Below are positions 7,570 through 14,931 of a stretch of 64,000 bases of DNA, one piece after another. Origin of the DNA: Actinomadura luteofluorescens (GTDB lineage Bacteria > Actinomycetota > Actinomycetes > Streptosporangiales > Streptosporangiaceae). The stretch is from positions 3,162,001 through 3,226,000 of the forward strand of contig NZ_JACCBA010000001.1 of NCBI RefSeq assembly GCF_013409365.1, given 5' to 3'. A program made the translations under genes and the position numbers. The first letter of the stretch is position 1; each line of letters begins with the position of its first letter. Under the pieces are notes generated by a model. The model was not told the origin of the DNA. It searched no databases and saw nothing but the letters and a program-made list of their open reading frames with translations.

Positions 7570-8607
7570 TCACCCGTTCTCCGTCCCGAACTCCCAGTGC
7601 CAGGGCTCGAAGGGGTTGCTGTAGGCCCAGGCCGGGTGGATCCATCCGTACTTCCCGGCGTGGGCCTCCATCCAGTTGAACTGGGCGGAACCCGAACTCT
7701 GCACACCACCGCACAGGTCGAGCGCCTGGCCCTTGCCGTGGTTGCTCGTCCCGGGGACGGCGGCGAAGCCGGGCCGCTGCGCGTAGACACGATGCTGGTC
7801 GGACAGGCTCCGATAGGCGTCCGTCACGCACATGTCGCGGCCGAAACTGCGCTTGTACGCCTCGTTCAGCTTGTAGAACGCGAGCGCCGCGTCCGCCCGC
7901 AGCCTGTGGCCGTTCTTCTGCGGCAGGGGGCACAGGTACTTCGACGGGATGAGCCCGTTGGGGAACTTCTTCGACTCCTTCGCCAGTGACTTGTCGCAGC
8001 CGAGTTCGAGCCGCTTCTGCCGCGTCACCGCCAGCTTGTCGAGCATCGCGTTGAGCTGCTTGGTCAGCTGCGCCGACCGGCTCTTCAACCCGTCCACCTC
8101 CTGCTGGAGGCGGGTCTGCTCGACCGCGTTGCGCGACTGCAGCTCCTGCGCCGTGGAGGCGAGCCGCTGCCGCCGGTCCTGGAGCTCGTCGGCACGCTCC
8201 ACGAGCGCCTGCTGCGACCTCGCCATGAGCGTCACGTCCGCCGTCGACCGCAGCGCCGTGCTCGGATCCCCGCCCCCGAAGATCGCCATGGAGCCGGCCG
8301 CGCCGCTCTGCTGGTAGGAGGTGTTCGCGAGCCTGGCCAGCGGCTCGCGGATCCGGTTCAGCTCCGCCTCGGCCCCGGCGAGATCCTTCAGCGTGGCGCG
8401 CAGCTTCACCTGCGACCCGGCCAGGTCCTTCTTCCGGGTCTCCATCTTCTCGGTGGCCTTCTCGAGCTCGGTGCGCGCCTTCGTCGCCTCGCGGCGCAGC
8501 GACTCCAGCGGGTCGGCCCCCGCGGCCGCGTTCGCGGCGCCGTGCGGTGAGAGCGTCGTCATCACCAGGAAGACCGCGGTCAGCGCCGCCGACCGGGGGT
8601 TCGGCAC
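7570..8607 (-). CDS. secreted M15 D,D-carboxypeptidase with coiled-coil domain
   Basis: Predicted exported peptidoglycan carboxypeptidase of 345 residues. A signal peptide (about 1-27, ending ANA) leads to a long heptad-rich coiled coil (about 33-205) like those of NlpC/PcsB-type hydrolases, then a VanY/M15 domain. Zinc ligands are H290 and D297 in SNHGKGQALD and H337 in HWEF, with DAYRS upstream. GTG at 8607 follows ggagg at 9 bases; the longer frame starts at a TTG and puts charged residues before the signal peptide. The coiled coil may gate activity through membrane partners, as with FtsEX-controlled hydrolases; this is inference. It converges with mscL. Confidence 0.86.
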   Translation of the reverse strand: MPNPRSAALTAVFLVMTTLSPHGAANAAAGADPLESLRREATKARTELEKATEKMETRKKDLAGSQVKLRATLKDLAGAEAELNRIREPLARLANTSYQQSGAAGSMAIFGGGDPSTALRSTADVTLMARSQQALVERADELQDRRQRLASTAQELQSRNAVEQTRLQQEVDGLKSRSAQLTKQLNAMLDKLAVTRQKRLELGCDKSLAKESKKFPNGLIPSKYLCPLPQKNGHRLRADAALAFYKLNEAYKRSFGRDMCVTDAYRSLSDQHRVYAQRPGFAAVPGTSNHGKGQALDLCGGVQSSGSAQFNWMEAHAGKYGWIHPAWAYSNPFEPWHWEFGTENG

Positions 8608-8689
8608 GGTGGTTTTCCTCCAGATGCCCAAAAGCGGAACAGCGGCAGAACGCTACTACAGGTTCTACGATGACCTGTCCGTAACCGGT

Positions 8690-9196
8690 TCAGCGACTTC
8701 GGTGATGTTCGCACCACCGGCGCATCCACCAGACGTCCTCCCAGCCCGCGGGGCACGGCCGCCGTCCGCGCACGGACGGCGAAGGCGCCGGAGTGGGCGT
8801 CCCCCTCCGTGGCGTCACCACCGGCCTGGGCGCCCGCTTCGGCGGCCTGGTCACCACCTGCGGCTCCGCCGCCGGCGGCACGTACGTCCCGATCGTCGGC
8901 TCACCCTCCGGCTCCGCCGGCGCCTCGCTCCGCGCGGGCGGTCCCGCCGACTCCGGCCGCTCCCGGACGGGCTCCTCCCGCAGCCCGAACGCGAGCACCG
9001 AAGCCACCAGCACGGGCACCGCGAACGCCGCCGCGACGACCGCGATCCGCCTGCCGCGCGGCGATTCCTCGACCACCGCGTCCCCGGCGTCCCCGTCCTT
9101 AGGCTGCCCACGATGCCGTCCCGTCACGGAACGGAAGCGTACCCACACCGCCCCTTCCCGGCCTAGGGCCCGGCGCACATAACAGGGAGCGTTCAC
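8690..9196 (-). CDS. single-pass membrane protein, Pro/Arg-rich, unrecognised
   Basis: A 168-residue protein of unknown function. A cytoplasmic N-terminal segment precedes one transmembrane helix (about 51-72), then an outer Pro/Glu/Arg-rich low-complexity stretch. It ends in a compact Cys/Trp-containing tail (PCPAGWEDVWWMRRWCEHH) with two cysteines that could pair. GTG at 9196 has a strong site (gggaagggga); coding bias becomes strong only after about codon 30, so an internal GTG start is possible. It lies just upstream of, and on the same strand as, the M15 peptidase, with an 82-base gap, so a cell-envelope role is possible. Confidence 0.6.
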   Translation of the reverse strand: MNAPCYVRRALGREGAVWVRFRSVTGRHRGQPKDGDAGDAVVEESPRGRRIAVVAAAFAVPVLVASVLAFGLREEPVRERPESAGPPARSEAPAEPEGEPTIGTYVPPAAEPQVVTRPPKRAPRPVVTPRRGTPTPAPSPSVRGRRPCPAGWEDVWWMRRWCEHHRSR

Positions 9197-9257
9197 GGCT
9201 CCCCTTCCCCTACCCTGTAGGTGCCGTCCGCTACGCTCTACCCGCGAGCGACGACAC

Positions 9258-9330
9258 GCCTCCGTAGCTCAGGGGATAGAGCACCGCTCTCCTAAAGCGG
9301 GTGCCGCAGGTTCGAATCCTGCCGGAGGCG
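9258..9330 (+). tRNA. tRNA-Arg (CCT)
   Basis: A complete 73-nt cloverleaf. The acceptor stem pairs GCCTCCG (9258-9264) with CGGAGGC (9323-9329), with discriminator G at 9330. The anticodon stem CCGCT/AGCGG encloses loop CTCCTAA, giving anticodon CCT, which reads AGG. The T arm is GCAGG-TTCGAAT-CCTGC. CCA is not encoded. A second copy of its 3' end, which would mark an integrated element, was not seen nearby. Confidence 0.97.
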
Positions 9331-9714
9331 CTTTTCCGACCACCGCGAGTGGCCTGCGGCCAGCGCGTGGACGCCTGGCGGGTTACCGCGGTCTGAGGTG
9401 GGCGCGGCTCCGTGTCGGTCTCCGCCTCCGCGCCGGTGCTGCTCCTGTGTCCTCCCGAAATCTGCGATCGAACGTCGCGCACTCGTACCGCAACGAAAGC
9501 GGCCCTTCTCCCGGAGGAGAAGGGCCGCTTTGTTGAAAGCGCACAATGCAGGACGGCGCGCTTCGGGTGAGAGTTCGGCCCCTTCGACGGAGCCGAGGTT
9601 CACGGTCGACCGCCGGCTTCACGCCGGGGCCGTGAAAGGGTCGCCGTGTCGGCGTCCCCTCCTTCTTGGTGCTCCTGGCGACGGAGTCGCGCAGGCCAGG
9701 GGCCTACGGCTCTG
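9331..9714. other. non-coding stretch after tRNA-Arg
   Basis: No convincing coding frame. It holds the strong hairpin at 9496-9531 and further imperfect inverted repeats around 9600-9630. It separates the tRNA from the minus-strand unknown gene ending at 9715. A short non-coding RNA ending at the hairpin cannot be excluded. Confidence 0.5.
9496..9531. terminator. very strong hairpin terminator
   Basis: Perfect 16-bp stem (9496-9511 with 9516-9531) and a 4-base cgga loop. The arm ends in ttt on the plus strand and also in ttt on the minus strand, so it can serve the tRNA transcript and the convergent minus-strand gene. Confidence 0.85.
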
Positions 9715-10131
9715 TCACCACGCTCGCCAGGTCATCGCGGAGAGCCGCGCGGTGTACTCCACCCAGTCGTACCCGGCCCGGGTGTACTCCTCCCGGAGGT
9801 ACTTCAGCGTGACGCACTCCCGCACGTAGCAGCCCACCGGCGTGTACTCCACGACGGTGGTCCGCAGGATGGCGATCCGCCGCACGGTGACCCTCGCCAC
9901 CAGGTACTTCACCACGGTGACGCGCATCGTGGTGAGGTCCAGCACGGGGATCCACACCGCGTCGTACTCCACCACGATCAGCTTCACCAGGGTGAGGTCG
10001 ATCTCGGTGAAGCCGCTCCCGGCGAAGCCGACCCCGGTGAAGGCGGGCCCGGTGTAGCGGATGGGGGGGAAACCGGCCCCGGGACGGGAGAGCTCGAGGG
10101 GGCGGTCGTTGGTCGGGATCATGATGATCAC
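9715..10131 (-). CDS. unrecognised protein with aromatic VVEY-type repeats
   Basis: A 138-residue protein with no recognised family. The middle is built from alternating beta-strand-like segments in which a V-V-(E/K)-Y pattern recurs (KLIVVEY, VTVVKY, TTVVEY), suggesting a repetitive beta structure. The C-terminus is rich in Tyr and Trp (EEYTRAGYDWVEY). It has two cysteines (GCYVREC). GC at third positions is very high, which supports this strand over the overlapping plus-strand frame. GTG at 10131 follows gaaaggg; ATG at 10122 is an alternative. No transmembrane segment or signal peptide is clear. Confidence 0.6.
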   Translation of the reverse strand: MIIMIPTNDRPLELSRPGAGFPPIRYTGPAFTGVGFAGSGFTEIDLTLVKLIVVEYDAVWIPVLDLTTMRVTVVKYLVARVTVRRIAILRTTVVEYTPVGCYVRECVTLKYLREEYTRAGYDWVEYTARLSAMTWRAW

Positions 10132-10477
10132 CAGCCCTTTCGGGATTTGGTCACGAACTGCACGAGGCAGGGGCCCTGCTGAGCAGGACTTGATCAAGAC
10201 CGTACGGTGCCGGGGCCGTAAGGCAACCTGAGCGGCCCGTCGGACTCACCGGCATCACGCCCATCGAGTGGTGGCTCCGTATCCGGGGGTGCCGCCGAGT
10301 CGAGGCAAGGCGCATAGCCGGTCCAGCCTCGGTCACCGAATTGCCGGCCTCGGACCACAAGAAAAGGCCGGTCGGCGTACGAGCACGCCGACCGGCCTTC
10401 CGATGGATGGGTCGAGTGCCCGGCAGGCCTAAGCCTGGCCGGGCCGGGTCAGTCCTGGCCGTGAGACTGCCGCACGA
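10132..10477. other. intergenic spacer with one terminator
   Basis: No supported gene. It contains the hairpin at 10364-10399 that ends the upstream minus-strand gene, and presumably the promoter of the VVEY-repeat gene at about 10135-10220; no clear -35/-10 pair is visible. Confidence 0.5.
10364..10399 (-). terminator. terminator of the 432-aa unknown gene
   Basis: Perfect 15-bp stem (10364-10378 with 10385-10399) and a 6-base loop. On the minus strand it is followed by a T-rich run (ttcttg), about 80 bases beyond the stop codon. Confidence 0.85.
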
Positions 10478-11776
10478 TCAGCTTTCTCGCGGCGATTCGG
10501 CGAGCCTTTCGACGAACGCCTTCCTGGCCGCGTCATCTCGCAGCGCGTCGAACTCCGTCCAGACGGTCAGCGCGCTTTCGGCCGGAAGGCCGGCGGCGTC
10601 GATGGCGTCGGCGAGCTTGACGCTCACGTCCCACAGAGCGGTCCGCCAGCAGTACGTGACGGCGAGTTCACGGAGCCCCGGATGCATGGCGTCCAGGTCT
10701 CCGACGATCCAGTCACGAGTGTTCCGCACCATTCGCTCGTGGCCGGGGCGCAGCAGTTCCTGGACGTCTGCGCCCCGCCGTTCGCAAAGGGCCGCGAACC
10801 GCGCGTGATTCCCGATGGCCTCGCGGACGACGCGCAGCACGCCTTCGCGGACCCGAGGATCCGTGTAGCGGGCGGACCGGTGCACCGGGTTGATCCCCCT
10901 GGCCGGTGGACGATCACGCATCAGCCCCTGCACGGGGTGACCGTGGGCGTCGATCCGGTCCGGGGTCTGCTTCGGCCCGCCCGTCAGGACCTCGATCAGC
11001 ACGAGCGCGTCGTTCGCCCGGAAGGTCAGGCCTTCCAGACACGGGTCGTCCGGCAGCACGAGCATGTTCTTGCCGCCGTCGGTGCCGGCCGCGTCGAGGT
11101 CGAACACGTACCCCCGGTCGGCGTCCGGGTGCGGGTCGAAGTACGCCGCCGCCCGGAACACGTACAGCCCGCGCACCAAGGTCCCGCTGGCGCGCGCCCA
11201 GTAGATCTGTTTCAGGGCCGCACGGGTCGTACCGCGCATTCCGTTGTCGAGCAGGATGATGTCCCGCGGGGGGTCGGGCTCGTCCACGGGCAGGCCGAGC
11301 CGTCGCAGGAGGGCCGTCAGGTTCCCGGCCGCGTCGGCGATCTCTTCGGGGGACAGGGCCTTCCACTTGATCCCTCCGAGCATGGCGTCCAGCTCGGGGA
11401 AGGTCCTGCCGTGGTTCTGCTTCAGATCCGCCAGCGCGCTCCTGACGATGCCGCGGTTGACGGGGATCTCGATGACGTCCAGGCCCGGTTCGAAGGCGAG
11501 GACGATCATGCGGCAGTTCTCGCCGTCGCGGCCGACCGAGGCGATCATCGCTCCGGCCGCGGCCGCTGCCCGAATGTCTTCGAGCATGCGGTGCACGGCC
11601 CTCACGTAGAACGGCGCGATCGTCTCCCACGCGGCGTCGTACGCGTCGCGGAGGGCGGACGCCACGGCGTCCCGTTCGGCCCGGGATGCGAACTGGAAAA
11701 GCCCCTTGGTGTTCAGGACCGATTCCAGAGAGGCTTCCCGCTCCCTTATGCCTTGTTTGCTCAAGTTAGTCGCCAT
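10478..11776 (-). CDS. unrecognised 432-residue cytoplasmic protein
   Basis: A soluble protein without signal peptide or membrane segment; I do not recognise the family. Two blocks stand out: ASVGRDGENCRMIVLAF (about 81-97) and DIILLDNGMRGTTRAALKQIY (about 169-189). Their Asp/Gly-rich loops after hydrophobic strands look like a Rossmann or HAD-like phosphotransferase fold, but the match is too weak to name an activity. The C-terminal half is helical and rich in Arg and Trp. GC is visibly lower than in neighbouring genes, and so is its promoter region, hinting at acquisition. ATG at 11776 follows ggaagtgag; a tiny upstream frame overlaps the start. Confidence 0.65.
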   Translation of the reverse strand: MATNLSKQGIREREASLESVLNTKGLFQFASRAERDAVASALRDAYDAAWETIAPFYVRAVHRMLEDIRAAAAAGAMIASVGRDGENCRMIVLAFEPGLDVIEIPVNRGIVRSALADLKQNHGRTFPELDAMLGGIKWKALSPEEIADAAGNLTALLRRLGLPVDEPDPPRDIILLDNGMRGTTRAALKQIYWARASGTLVRGLYVFRAAAYFDPHPDADRGYVFDLDAAGTDGGKNMLVLPDDPCLEGLTFRANDALVLIEVLTGGPKQTPDRIDAHGHPVQGLMRDRPPARGINPVHRSARYTDPRVREGVLRVVREAIGNHARFAALCERRGADVQELLRPGHERMVRNTRDWIVGDLDAMHPGLRELAVTYCWRTALWDVSVKLADAIDAAGLPAESALTVWTEFDALRDDAARKAFVERLAESPRES

Positions 11777-11796
11777 AGCGACTCACTTCCATTCAT
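11761..11796 (-). CDS. possible 11-residue leader peptide overlapping the 432-aa gene start
   Basis: An ATG at 11796 with an upstream gaagga reads 11 codons (MNGSESLWRLT) and stops at 11761, inside the first codons of the main gene in another frame. It could couple or attenuate translation. Chance cannot be excluded at this size. Confidence 0.22.
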   Translation of the reverse strand: MNGSESLWRLT

Positions 11797-12017
11797 GGTT
11801 TGATTTCCTTCACGGCCTTTTGCCGCAAGGATCATGCTAGCGCATGCATGTTAGACGTCAAGGAGACGTCACAAATTCGCCCTCAGAATTCAAATCAGTG
11901 GATTGGCGTTCGCTCCACACTTCGTCGCCCGTAATCGGACCACTGCGGCCGCGGCGCGTCCGCTCTGACGCCCCATCCGCTGGCCGCGACCGGACCCCGA
12001 GGGCCGGATCTGACGGG

Positions 12018-12716
12018 TCAGGGGCGGTCGAGACGGGGCTCTCTCGGCTCCAGCATGGGGACGAGGAAGCGGTTCGCCAGGGCGGCCAGCTGGGTTTCGT
12101 CGTCCAGGTCGATGATTTGGCTGGGGACCGCTAGGAGGGAGCCGGAGATGCGGACCATCATCTCGGCGACGAAGTCGGTGTCCAGGTCGCTCGACACGTT
12201 GCCGGCGCGCTGCTCGCGGCGGAGCTGGTCGGCGACGAAGCGGCGGACGGTGGCGAGGGTCCGGCCCCCGTCGCCGGTCAGGGACGGCAGGAGGAGGTCC
12301 GGTTCCGTGGCGATCAGGCCGCCGATCAGCGGGTTGCCCCGGATGGCGCGCAGCGAGCTCACGAAGCCGAGGACCACCCGGTCGGCGGCCGTCTCGGCCT
12401 GCTGGATGTCGACGAGGAACCGGTCGAAGTAGCGGCGGAACTCGCGCCGCACCACCTGCTCCACCAGGGCGTCCTTCGTGGCGAAGCGCCGGTAGACGGT
12501 GATCCGCGAGACGCCGGCCCGGCGGGCCACGTCGTCCATCGTGGAGCGCTGGATGCCCATCCGGCAGAACTGCGCGTAGGCGGCGTCGAGGACGCGCGAA
12601 CGGGTCTCGTCGGCCTCGTCCACCTCGTCGGCCTGTTCGACGGCCTCGACGTACACGCTCTCCAGCAACGATCCCGAGTCCGACGACGCCATGAGGAACG
12701 ACAGCACAGGTTCCAC
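12018..12716 (-). CDS. TetR-family regulator, likely controls lcp
   Basis: A 232-residue repressor-like protein. The helix-turn-helix lies near residues 37-85, with MDDVARRAGVSRITVYRRF as recognition region, followed by an all-helical ligand-binding domain. GTG at 12716 is chosen because gggagg lies 6 bases before it; a GTG at 12734 has no ribosome site. It is divergent from the latex-clearing protein gene across a 164-base gap holding three inverted repeats. TetR regulators adjacent to lcp are known in rubber-degrading actinobacteria such as Gordonia (LcpR), so local control of lcp and of itself is likely. The ligand may be an isoprenoid cleavage product; this is inference. Confidence 0.85.
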   Translation of the reverse strand: MEPVLSFLMASSDSGSLLESVYVEAVEQADEVDEADETRSRVLDAAYAQFCRMGIQRSTMDDVARRAGVSRITVYRRFATKDALVEQVVRREFRRYFDRFLVDIQQAETAADRVVLGFVSSLRAIRGNPLIGGLIATEPDLLLPSLTGDGGRTLATVRRFVADQLRREQRAGNVSSDLDTDFVAEMMVRISGSLLAVPSQIIDLDDETQLAALANRFLVPMLEPREPRLDRP

Positions 12717-12880
12717 GATGCCCTCCCGAGACACAGATTCTGCCCGAATCGTCCATGTACGTCACGAAGGGTCTTGTGACGGACGCCACGGTGTGCTCTC
12801 ATGATGCCAGATCCTGATACGCAGAAGCACGATGCGTTTCATCGTACCAGGAGTCGCCGTCGGCCCGAGGAGGGAAAGGC
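12717..12880. promoter_or_regulatory. divergent tetR/lcp promoter region with three inverted repeats
   Basis: Candidate operators: gattc-N5-gaatc (12736-12750); cgtcac...gtgacg (12760-12781), whose arms extend inward with one bulged base; and acgatg-N5-catcgt (12829-12845). The last lies 35 bases before the lcp start and the second is nearly central, so both genes could be repressed together. No unambiguous -10/-35 pair is visible. Confidence 0.55.
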
Positions 12881-14122
12881 ATGGAACAACCCAGCAGGCG
12901 CAACGTGCTGATGACGGGCGGGGTGCTCGGGGCGCTCGGGGCGCTGAGCGTCGCGACGCCCGCGCAGGCCCGGCCGCTGTGGACGTGGTCGCCCAAGGGA
13001 TCGGTCGTGGGCGCGGGCAAGGGCGTCGACCCGCGGTGGGTCTGGGACGAGGAGGCCGACCCGCTGGTCGCCTCGCTGATCGACCGGGGCGACGTCCCCA
13101 AGGTCAACATGCTGCTGAAGACCTGGACCAAGAACGGCCAGGCGCTGCCGGCGGGGCTGCCGGCGGATCTGAAGGCGTTCATCGAGAAGGCCCGGCAACT
13201 CCCGTCGTGGGCCGACCAGACGAAGCTCGCCACCGCGTACAAGTTCAACCAGAAGCGGGGCACCTACCTCGGCGTCAGCTACGGCTTCGCCAGCGGGATG
13301 ATGAGCACGGTCATCCCCCACGAGGCGCGCGCGGTCTACTACTCCAAGGGCGGCGCGGACATGAGGGACCGCATCACCAAGACCGCCAAGCTCGGCTACG
13401 ACATCGGCACCCGCAACGCCTTCCTTCCCGACGGCGAGATGATCGTCACCTGCGTCAAGACGCGGCTGGCGCACGCGGGCGTGCGCCACCTGCTGCCCCA
13501 GTCCCCGTACTGGACCAAGGTCGCCGACGAGCAGATCCCGATCAGCCAGGCGGACATGATGGTCACCTGGCACAGCCTGCCCACCACGGTCATGAAGCAG
13601 CTCACCAGGTGGAAGGTCCCGATCCCCGCCGACGAGTCCGCCGCGTTCCTGCACTCCTGGCAGTTGACCGCGCACATGCTGGGCATCCTGGACGAGTACA
13701 TCCCGGGCTCGTGGGACGAGGCGAACTCCCAGGCCGCGCAGGTCCTCGACCCGGTCCTCGCCCCCACCACCGAGGGCGTCAAGCTGGCCGACATCCTGCT
13801 CCACCTCGGCGTCACCATCGACGGCGGCATCCTCACCACGCACATCCTCGGCGCGCTCACCCGCTACATGCTGGGCGACGAGATCTGCGGCTGGCTGCAG
13901 ATCCCGCGCGAGCCGGTGTGGGACCCGGTCTTCGAGGCCTTCTGGCCGACGTTCGTCGCCATCAAGGAGGGCCTGCTCAAGATCACGGACGCTCCCCCCG
14001 GCCTGCTGCAGGTCTACTGGGCCTTCGACGAGATCATCCGCCTGGGGACGCTGCTCTTCCTGTCGGGGGGCAACCTCCCGATCAGCATCCAGATCCCCAC
14101 GGCCAACAACCCGAACTACTGA
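12881..14122 (+). CDS. lcp: latex-clearing protein, rubber (polyisoprene) oxygenase
   Basis: A 413-residue secreted b-type haem dioxygenase that cleaves cis-1,4-polyisoprene endolytically into oligo-isoprenoid keto-aldehydes. A twin-arginine signal (SRRNVL, then a hydrophobic run ending AQA at 30) fits export of a folded haem protein. The DUF2236/MpaB-like core keeps every residue shown to matter in Streptomyces sp. K30 Lcp at the same numbering: E148, R164, K167, T168 and the axial haem ligand H198. The conserved blocks SRAVYYSKGGADM-like, VRHLLPQ and HMLGI/DEYIP are also present. ATG at 12881 follows ggaggga. A divergent TetR gene and a 14-bp terminator flank it. No oxiAB genes are nearby. 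Confidence 0.92.
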   Translation: MEQPSRRNVLMTGGVLGALGALSVATPAQARPLWTWSPKGSVVGAGKGVDPRWVWDEEADPLVASLIDRGDVPKVNMLLKTWTKNGQALPAGLPADLKAFIEKARQLPSWADQTKLATAYKFNQKRGTYLGVSYGFASGMMSTVIPHEARAVYYSKGGADMRDRITKTAKLGYDIGTRNAFLPDGEMIVTCVKTRLAHAGVRHLLPQSPYWTKVADEQIPISQADMMVTWHSLPTTVMKQLTRWKVPIPADESAAFLHSWQLTAHMLGILDEYIPGSWDEANSQAAQVLDPVLAPTTEGVKLADILLHLGVTIDGGILTTHILGALTRYMLGDEICGWLQIPREPVWDPVFEAFWPTFVAIKEGLLKITDAPPGLLQVYWAFDEIIRLGTLLFLSGGNLPISIQIPTANNPNY

Positions 14123-14187
14123 TCGCGTCGGTCCCACCCCACGGACTCCCGAAAGGACGCGCGCGCTCCCGCGCCGGAGGCCGGAAC

Positions 14188-14218
14188 CGGGCCCGGAATC
14201 CACCGGATTCCGGGCCCG
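14188..14218 (+). terminator. hairpin terminator after lcp
   Basis: Perfect 14-bp stem (14188-14201 with 14205-14218) and a 3-base loop, 66 bases after the lcp stop; no T-run follows. The remaining bases to 14375 show no gene. Confidence 0.7.
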
Positions 14219-14375
14219 CGGCGTTGGACGAGCCCCCGTCCGCGGACGGTCCGCGAAAGGTAATGGCCGGGAGGTGATGTCGTTACCGGTCCAGGGCTCG
14301 TTTCTTGCCGATCTGGGGAGTGGTTGTGGTGTTTAGTTGGAAATGGCAGGCATTTACATCTGACACACTGGGGGT

Positions 14376-14894
14376 GTGACGGATACCGATCCGCTGATCC
14401 GGCTCGCGCGTCCAGGCGATGCGTCCACTCTGGTGGAATTGCAGCACATACTGGACAGCGAGACGGAGTTCATGCTCCTGGAGCCCGGCGAGCGGGAACC
14501 GGACCTCGAACCGCTGAAGCTGCGGCTGGCCGCCCGCGCCGAGGGCCGCGACCTGTCGTACCTGGTCGTGGCGCTGGAGGGACCCGCGGCGGTGGGGTAC
14601 GTCGACGTGTCGGTGCTCCCCTTCGCCAGGGCCCGCCGCACCGGCTACGTGGTGGCCGGGGTGCGTTCTGGCCACGGCGGACGGGGGCTGGGCGGGGCCC
14701 TGATGCGGGAGGCGCTGCGGGAGGCGCAGACGCGCGGGATGCGCCGTCTGGAACTCACCGTCATGGAGCACAATCGCCGCGCCCTGGCGCTCTACCTGAA
14801 CTGCGGTTTCCAGGTGGAGGGGCTCCGGCGGGCCGCGCTGGACGTCCAGGGGCATCGGATCAACGAGTACTACATGGGCCTGCTGCTGGACTGA
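14376..14894 (+). CDS. GNAT-family N-acetyltransferase
   Basis: A 172-residue acetyl-CoA-dependent acyltransferase. After a beta-strand-rich N-terminal half, GVRSGHGGRGLGGALMREAL (about 91-110) carries the R/Q-x-x-G-x-G/A pyrophosphate-binding motif, and MEHNRRALALYLNCGF (about 130-145) is the conserved AxxLYxxxGF element. This resembles RimI/RimJ-type or antibiotic-modifying acetyltransferases; the substrate is unknown. GTG at 14376 starts the frame. It converges with the sigma-factor operon to its right and stands alone. Confidence 0.85.
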   Translation: MTDTDPLIRLARPGDASTLVELQHILDSETEFMLLEPGEREPDLEPLKLRLAARAEGRDLSYLVVALEGPAAVGYVDVSVLPFARARRTGYVVAGVRSGHGGRGLGGALMREALREAQTRGMRRLELTVMEHNRRALALYLNCGFQVEGLRRAALDVQGHRINEYYMGLLLD

Positions 14895-14931
14895 GGCCCG
14901 GGGTGGCGAGCGCATCGCGGACCCGCGGGCC

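Noticed and set aside
9646..10182. Plus-strand frame rich in His/Gly/Pro over the VVEY-repeat gene
   Set aside because: The minus strand has far better third-position GC and a ribosome site; the plus frame is its shadow.
9258..11776. Integrated element at the tRNA-Arg gene
   Set aside because: No integrase, no repeated tRNA 3' end and no mobility genes were found, so only weak compositional hints remain.
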